The notes under the pieces were generated by a model. That model saw only the letters and a program-made list of their open reading frames with translations. It ran no database searches and was not told where the DNA came from. Made by a program: the position numbers and the translations under genes. A stretch of DNA of 64,000 nucleotides from Pseudomonas sp. R37(2017). GTDB lineage: Bacteria > Pseudomonadota > Gammaproteobacteria > Pseudomonadales > Pseudomonadaceae. This document shows positions 59,594 to 64,000 of this stretch, one piece after another; positions within the stretch are counted from its first letter, which is position 1, and every line of letters begins with the position of its first letter. The DNA is taken from the NCBI RefSeq assembly GCF_002113375.1, contig NZ_NEHO01000011.1:1-64000 (forward strand). Reading direction: 5' to 3'.

Positions 59594-61369
59594 ATGACTC
59601 AACCCGCACGTCGCCAGCCCTTCGTCTTGAGCCTGTTACTCAGTGCCATGCTGTTGTCCGGCCAGGCAATGGCCGGCGTTTCCGACCAGGACATTCTCCA
59701 GGATCCCAAGAACCCGGAACAGATCGTGACCAACGGCCTCGGCGTTCAGGGGCAGCGTTACAGCCCGCTGGATATTCTCAACGTCGACAACGTCAAGGAC
59801 CTGCGTCCGGCCTGGGCGTTTTCCTTCGGCGGTGAAAAACAGCGTGGCCAGCAGGCCCAGCCGGTGGTCAAGGACGGCGTGATGTACATGACCGGCTCCT
59901 ACTCGCGGGTGTTCGCCGTGGATGCCCGCACTGGAAAGAAACTCTGGCAATACGACGCACGCCTGCCCGATGACATCCGCCCATGCTGCGATGTGATCAA
60001 TCGTGGTGTCGCGCTGTATGGCGACCTGGTGATTTTCGGCACCCTCGACGCCAAGCTCGTGGCGCTGAACAAGGACACCGGCAAGGTGGTCTGGAGCAAG
60101 AAAGTCGCCGACCACAAGGAAGGCTACTCGATCAGTGCCGCGCCGCTGGTGATCAACGGCAAGCTGATTACCGGCGTGGCCGGTGGCGAGTTTGGCGTGG
60201 TGGGCAAGATCGAGGCCTACGACCCGAAAAACGGTGATCTGCTGTGGACCCGGCCTACGGTCGAAGGGCATATGGGCTACGTCTACAAGGACGGCAAAGC
60301 GGTGGAGAACGGCATCTCCGGCGGCGAGGCGGGCAAGACCTGGCCGGGCGACCTCTGGAAAACCGGCGGCGCGGCCCCCTGGCTTGGCGGCTACTACGAC
60401 CCGGAAACCAACCTTCTGCTGTTCGGCACCGGCAACCCGGCGCCGTGGAACTCGCACCTGCGCCCTGGCGACAACCTTTATTCGTCGTCGCGCCTGGCGC
60501 TCAATCCGGACGACGGCACCATCAAGTGGCACTTCCAGAGCACGCCCCACGACGGTTGGGACTACGACGGCGTGAATGAGCTGGTGTCCTTCAACTACAG
60601 CGAAGGCGGCAAGGAGATCAAGGCGGCGGCCACGGCCGACCGTAACGGTTTCTTCTACGTATTGGATCGCACCAACGGCAAGTTCATCCGTGGCTTCCCG
60701 TTCGTGGACAAGATCACCTGGGCCACCGGCCTGGATAAGAACGGCCGGCCGATCTACAACGAAGCCAGCCGCCCCGGTGCCCCGGGTTCCGAAGCCAAGG
60801 GCAGTTCGGTCTTCGTGGCGCCGGCGTTCCTCGGCGCGAAAAACTGGATGCCGATGGCCTACAACAAGGACACCGGGCTGTTCTATGTGCCGTCCAACGA
60901 ATGGGGCATGGACATCTGGAACGAAGGCATCGCCTACAAGAAAGGCGCGGCGTTCCTCGGCGCCGGGTTCACCATCAAGCCGTTGAACGAAGACTACATC
61001 GGCGTGCTGCGGGCCATCGATCCGAAAACCGGCAAGGAAGTCTGGCGCCACAAGAACTATGCGCCGCTGTGGGGCGGGGTGCTGACCACCAAGGGCAACC
61101 TGGTGTTCACCGGCACACCGGAGGGTTTCCTGCAGGCGTTCAACGCCAGGACTGGCGAAAAGGTCTGGGAATTCCAGACCGGCTCCGGCGTACTCGGCTC
61201 ACCCGTGACCTGGGAAATGGACGGCGAACAGTACGTCTCGGTGCTCTCCGGCTGGGGCGGCGCGGTACCGCTGTGGGGCGGCGAAGTGGCCAAGCGGGTG
61301 AAGGACTTCAACCAGGGCGGCATGCTCTGGACCTTCAAGCTGCCCAAGGACCTGGTGGCCAAGCACTGA
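59594..61369 (+). CDS. pedH: PQQ-dependent alcohol dehydrogenase, lanthanide-type (PedH-like)
   Basis: 591 aa eight-bladed quinoprotein with signal peptide to about residue 27. Vicinal disulfide Cys131-Cys132 (RPCCDVINRG), metal ligands Glu199 (AGGEFG) and Asn281 (GTGNPAPW), catalytic base Asp323 followed by Asp325 in GWDYDGVNEL. Ca-type enzymes have Ala at the second position; the extra Asp marks lanthanide-dependent XoxF/PedH enzymes. It oxidises ethanol-like alcohols in the periplasm, passing electrons to the cytochrome encoded upstream. Ribosome site AGAGGAA. The gene order pedF-pedG-SoxYZ-MBL-ADH-ALDH agrees with that recalled around P. putida pedH. Confidence 0.92.
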   Translation: MTQPARRQPFVLSLLLSAMLLSGQAMAGVSDQDILQDPKNPEQIVTNGLGVQGQRYSPLDILNVDNVKDLRPAWAFSFGGEKQRGQQAQPVVKDGVMYMTGSYSRVFAVDARTGKKLWQYDARLPDDIRPCCDVINRGVALYGDLVIFGTLDAKLVALNKDTGKVVWSKKVADHKEGYSISAAPLVINGKLITGVAGGEFGVVGKIEAYDPKNGDLLWTRPTVEGHMGYVYKDGKAVENGISGGEAGKTWPGDLWKTGGAAPWLGGYYDPETNLLLFGTGNPAPWNSHLRPGDNLYSSSRLALNPDDGTIKWHFQSTPHDGWDYDGVNELVSFNYSEGGKEIKAAATADRNGFFYVLDRTNGKFIRGFPFVDKITWATGLDKNGRPIYNEASRPGAPGSEAKGSSVFVAPAFLGAKNWMPMAYNKDTGLFYVPSNEWGMDIWNEGIAYKKGAAFLGAGFTIKPLNEDYIGVLRAIDPKTGKEVWRHKNYAPLWGGVLTTKGNLVFTGTPEGFLQAFNARTGEKVWEFQTGSGVLGSPVTWEMDGEQYVSVLSGWGGAVPLWGGEVAKRVKDFNQGGMLWTFKLPKDLVAKH

Positions 61370-61391
61370 CCCCGACTACACCGCTACCCCC

Positions 61392-61493
61392 CTGTAGGAG
61401 CGAGCAAGCTCGCGATGGTCGTCAACGAAGACGCTGGCTGCCTGACACCCCGCGTCGCCCGCGAGTTCATCGCGAGCATGCTCGCTCCTACAG
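61392..61493. repeat. REPIN 1 of a tandem pair between pedH and the ALDH gene
   Basis: CTGTAGGAGCGAGCAAGCTC and TCGCGAGCATGCTCGCTCCT as inverted arms. Confidence 0.92.
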
Positions 61494-61513
61494 CAACTAC
61501 ATCGCATAACCCC

Positions 61514-61615
61514 CTGTAGGAGCGAGCAAGCTCGCGATGGTCGTCAATGATGACGCTGGCTGCCTGACACCCCGCGTCGCTCACGAGTTCATCGCAAGCA
61601 TGCTCGCTCCTACAG
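61514..61615. repeat. REPIN 2 of a tandem pair between pedH and the ALDH gene
   Basis: Nearly identical to the copy about 120 bp upstream, including the spacer (GACGCTGGCTGCCTGACACC), with one change (ATCGCAAGC) in the right arm. The pair looks like a local duplication. Confidence 0.92.
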
Positions 61616-61651
61616 AAAACACACCGTATCGACCCCGACAGAGGCCTCATC

Positions 61652-63172
61652 ATGATCTACGCACAACCCGGAACCCCAGGCGCCGTCGTTACCTTCAAAC
61701 CGCGCTACGGCAATTTTATCGGTGGCGAGTTTGTCGCTCCGATCGATGGCGAGTACTTCACCAACACCTCGCCGGTCAACGGTGAAGTGATCGCCGAATT
61801 CCCGCGCTCCCGCGCCGCCGACATCGACAAGGCCCTCGACGCCGCCCATGCCGCTGCCGACGCCTGGGGCAAGACCTCGGTGCAGGAGCGCTCCCAGGTG
61901 CTGCTGAAAATCGCCGATCGCATCGAGCAGAACCTTGAAGTCCTGGCCGTCACCGAAACCTGGGACAACGGCAAGGCCGTACGCGAAACCCTGAACGCCG
62001 ACGTGCCGCTGGCGGCCGACCACTTCCGTTACTTCGCCGGCTGCATCCGCGCCCAGGAAGGCGGCGCCGCCGAGATCAACGAGCTGACCACGGCCTATCA
62101 CTTCCATGAGCCGCTGGGCGTGGTCGGGCAGATCATTCCATGGAACTTCCCGCTGCTGATGGCCGCCTGGAAACTCGCCCCGGCCCTGGCGGCAGGCAAC
62201 TGCGTCGTGCTCAAGCCTGCCGAGCAAACGCCGCTGTCGATCATGGTCTTCGCCGAGCTGATCGCCGACCTGCTGCCGGCGGGCGTGCTGAACATCGTCC
62301 AGGGCTTCGGGCGCGAGGCCGGCGAAGCCCTGGCCACCAGCAAGCGCATCGCCAAGATCGCCTTCACCGGCTCGACTCCGGTCGGCTCGCACATCATGAA
62401 ATGCGCGGCGGAAAACATCATCCCGTCCACCGTCGAACTCGGCGGCAAATCGCCGAACATCTTCTTCGAGGACATCATGAACGCGGAACCCGCGTTCATC
62501 GAAAAAGCCGCCGAAGGTCTGGTCCTGGCGTTCTTCAATCAGGGCGAAGTCTGCACCTGCCCCTCCCGGGCGTTGGTGCAGGAGTCCATCTACGAGCCGT
62601 TCATGGCCGAGGTGATGAAGAAGATCGTCAAGATCAAGCGCGGCAACCCCCTGGACACCGAGACCATGGTCGGCGCCCAGGCGTCCGAGCAGCAATACGA
62701 CAAGATCCTCTCGTACCTGACCATTGCCCGGGAGGAGGGCGCCGAGCTGCTCACCGGCGGCGCGGCCGAACGCCTGGAGGGCGACCTGTCCAGCGGCTAT
62801 TACATCCAGCCGACCCTGCTCAAGGGACACAACAAGATGCGCGTGTTCCAGGAGGAAATCTTCGGCCCGGTGGTGGGTATCACCACCTTCAAGGACGAAG
62901 CCGAAGCCCTGGCGATTGCCAACGACAGCGAGTTCGGCCTGGGCGCCGGCCTGTGGACCCGCGACATCAACCGCGCCTACCGCATGGGCCGGGCGATCAA
63001 GGCCGGGCGCGTGTGGACCAACTGCTACCACCTGTACCCGGCGCACGCGGCGTTCGGGGGCTACAAGAAGTCCGGCGTCGGCCGTGAAACCCACAAGATG
63101 ATGCTCGATCACTACCAGCAGACCAAAAACCTGCTGGTAAGCTACGACATCAATCCGCTGGGGTTCTTCTGA
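61652..63172 (+). CDS. exaC: NAD-dependent aldehyde dehydrogenase (ExaC/PedI-like)
   Basis: 506 aa class I-type ALDH. Cofactor motif FTGSTPVGSHIMKCA, general base in VELGGKSPNIFF and catalytic cysteine in FNQGEVCTCPSR. It oxidises the aldehyde made by the PQQ alcohol dehydrogenase to the acid, in the cytoplasm. The order dehydrogenase, ALDH, pqq genes matches ExaC in P. aeruginosa. Two REPINs separate it from the dehydrogenase, which may uncouple expression. CAGAGG precedes the ATG at moderate spacing. Confidence 0.91.
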   Translation: MIYAQPGTPGAVVTFKPRYGNFIGGEFVAPIDGEYFTNTSPVNGEVIAEFPRSRAADIDKALDAAHAAADAWGKTSVQERSQVLLKIADRIEQNLEVLAVTETWDNGKAVRETLNADVPLAADHFRYFAGCIRAQEGGAAEINELTTAYHFHEPLGVVGQIIPWNFPLLMAAWKLAPALAAGNCVVLKPAEQTPLSIMVFAELIADLLPAGVLNIVQGFGREAGEALATSKRIAKIAFTGSTPVGSHIMKCAAENIIPSTVELGGKSPNIFFEDIMNAEPAFIEKAAEGLVLAFFNQGEVCTCPSRALVQESIYEPFMAEVMKKIVKIKRGNPLDTETMVGAQASEQQYDKILSYLTIAREEGAELLTGGAAERLEGDLSSGYYIQPTLLKGHNKMRVFQEEIFGPVVGITTFKDEAEALAIANDSEFGLGAGLWTRDINRAYRMGRAIKAGRVWTNCYHLYPAHAAFGGYKKSGVGRETHKMMLDHYQQTKNLLVSYDINPLGFF

Positions 63173-63194
63173 CCTCTCAAGAACACTGAAAAAT

Positions 63195-63286
63195 CTGTGG
63201 GAGCGAGCCTGCTCGCGAAGAGGTCAGCACATTCGCTATTGATGTCGACTGTCAGACCGCTTTCGCGAGCAGGCTCGCTCCCACAT
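63195..63286. repeat. REPIN between the ALDH gene and pqqA
   Basis: CTGTGGGAGCGAGCCTGCTC and TTCGCGAGCAGGCTCGCTCC as inverted arms (GTGGGAGC class). Confidence 0.9.
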
Positions 63287-63307
63287 GAATTTGTGCGGTA
63301 CGCACAC

Positions 63308-63400
63308 CCCCTACCAAATCACCCCGCAAACTCCTTCGAAAGTAGCATTCGGGCACTCGATGCCCCGTGCATTAATGGCACTACCGGAATCACCCGGACA
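63308..63400 (+). promoter_or_regulatory. pqqA upstream region with motifs shared with other PQQ-cluster promoters
   Basis: Contains CCCCTACCAA and AAACTCC (63307-63334), as found before pedH at 59469-59494, then AAGTAGCATTCG (63340-63351), as before nosP, and CCGGAATCACCCGGACA (63384-63400), resembling the pedH palindrome. Coordinated control by the local regulator is inferred. Confidence 0.45.
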
Positions 63401-63418
63401 CAAGAAGAGGAATGACCC

Positions 63419-63490
63419 ATGTGGACTAAACCCGCGTTTACCGATCTGCGCATTGGCTTCGAAGTGACGATGTATTTCGCCAACCGTTGA
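63419..63490 (+). CDS. pqqA: PQQ precursor peptide PqqA
   Basis: 23 aa, sequence MWTKPAFTDLRIGFEVTMYF then ANR. The conserved Glu and Tyr in FEVTMY are the residues cross-linked by PqqE and cut out to form PQQ. AGAGGAA lies upstream. The gene is small and easily missed; pqqB follows after a hairpin. Its presence ties cofactor synthesis to the dehydrogenase cluster. Confidence 0.97.
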   Translation: MWTKPAFTDLRIGFEVTMYFANR

Positions 63491-63497
63491 TTGACCA

Positions 63498-63523
63498 CCC
63501 GGCCAGCCGTTGTGTTGGCCGGG
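63498..63523 (+). terminator. Hairpin between pqqA and pqqB (attenuator-like)
   Basis: CCCGGCCA and TGGCCGGG pair perfectly over 8 bp with a 10-nt loop, 7 nt after the pqqA stop, with no T-run. Partial termination or mRNA stabilisation here would favour pqqA over downstream pqq genes. Confidence 0.65.
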
Positions 63524-63545
63524 CCAGCCTTCTGGAGCATCCGCC

Positions 63546-64000
63546 ATGTACATCCGCGTTCTCGGTTCCGCCGCTGGCGGTGGCTTCCCCCAGTGGAACT
63601 GCAACTGCCGCCAGTGCACCGGTGTGCGCAATGGCAGCCTGCGGGCACAGCGCCGTACGCAGTCGTCGATTGCTCTGAGTGACGACGGCGTGGAGTGGGT
63701 GCTGTGCAATGCGTCACCGGACATTCGCGCGCAACTCGAGGGTTTTGCCCCGTTGCAACCGGCGCGGCGCCTGCGTGACAGCGCCATCGCCGGCATCGTC
63801 CTGCTGGACAGCCAGATCGACCATTGCACCGGTCTGCTCAGCCTGCGCGAAGGCTGCCCCCATGCGGTGTGGTGTACCGAGCGTGTGCATCAGGACCTGA
63901 GCAGCGGTTTCCCATTGTTCAACATGCTTGAACACTGGAGCGGCGGATTGCAGTGGCAACCGGTCGGTCTCGACCGCCAGCCGTTCGGCATTCCGTCTTG
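63546..64000 (+). CDS. pqqB: PqqB, PQQ biosynthesis (5' part, cut by window end)
   Basis: About 151 codons visible. The N-terminus MYIRVLGSAAGGGFPQWNCN with CRQC is the PqqB signature of this metallo-beta-lactamase-fold protein, followed by LCNASPDIRAQL and LLDSQIDHCTGLLSLREG; the expected HxHxDH motif is altered to SQIDHCTG as in other PqqB. It acts as a hydroxylase on a PQQ intermediate. GGAG lies 9 nt before the ATG. The gene runs off the right edge. Confidence 0.95.
   Translation, partial: MYIRVLGSAAGGGFPQWNCNCRQCTGVRNGSLRAQRRTQSSIALSDDGVEWVLCNASPDIRAQLEGFAPLQPARRLRDSAIAGIVLLDSQIDHCTGLLSLREGCPHAVWCTERVHQDLSSGFPLFNMLEHWSGGLQWQPVGLDRQPFGIPS

Overview
This window reads as a chromosomal segment of a fluorescent pseudomonad (Pseudomonas fluorescens/putida type). 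The evidence is high GC, a hydroxyproline catabolic cluster, a bkdR-bkdA1A2B-lpdV operon, a PQQ-dependent alcohol oxidation (exa/ped) cluster, and very many REP/REPIN palindromes built on the cores GTAGGAGCGAGC...GCTCGCGAT and GTGGGAGCGAGC...GCTCGCGAA. No prophage, CRISPR array or plasmid functions were seen. The only insertion sequence is the 5' end of an IS3-type element cut by the left window edge.

Layout. 1-129: end of an IS3-like element. 130-1479: tandem array of seven REPINs with a 554-bp higher-order duplication. 1481-9586: trans-4-hydroxy-L-proline catabolism (FAD dehydrogenase, KGSA dehydrogenase, deaminase, 2-epimerase and permease, with a divergent AraC-type regulator), then a RidA protein. 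9817-20745: housekeeping and miscellaneous genes (rlhA, two small membrane proteins, tRNA-Gln(UUG), GST, DoxX, a ProA-like dehydrogenase, a GNAT protein, topB, a DUF427 protein). 20795-31574: transport and catabolic units with LysR regulators (an MFS transporter plus GMC oxidoreductase; AlkC; a Kef-type antiporter; a TcuC/CitA-like MFS transporter plus ModA-like binding protein). 31727-34703: diguanylate cyclase, FKBP and a dmeR-dmeF Ni/Co efflux pair. 34929-41833: branched-chain amino acid degradation (BCAT plus the bkd operon and BkdR). 41951-45486: sulfide/persulfide detoxification (persulfide dioxygenase, BigR-like sensor, SQR, TauE). 45696-64000: porin, then the PQQ-linked alcohol oxidation region running into pqqA and pqqB.

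The last region is the most interesting. A NosP-like FIST protein and a NahK/ErcS'-like hybrid kinase face an ErbR/AgmR-type response regulator. A minus-strand operon encodes the PQQ-associated CxxxCW protein, ABC permease, ATPase, YVTN propeller and ABC binding protein. A plus-strand set encodes cytochrome c550, a second solute-binding-like protein, a SoxYZ-like carrier, a Zn hydrolase, a PQQ alcohol dehydrogenase, an aldehyde dehydrogenase, pqqA and pqqB. The only alcohol dehydrogenase present carries the Asp-Tyr-Asp signature of lanthanide-dependent enzymes, and no Ca-type paralogue is seen here. Several promoters in this region share short sequence motifs. Candidate Crc/Hfq (AAnAAnAA) sites precede several catabolic genes.

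Assignments come from reading the translated sequence and from recalled family knowledge. No database search was run. Starts were often moved inside a longer open frame to a codon with a Shine-Dalgarno sequence or a conserved N-terminus.
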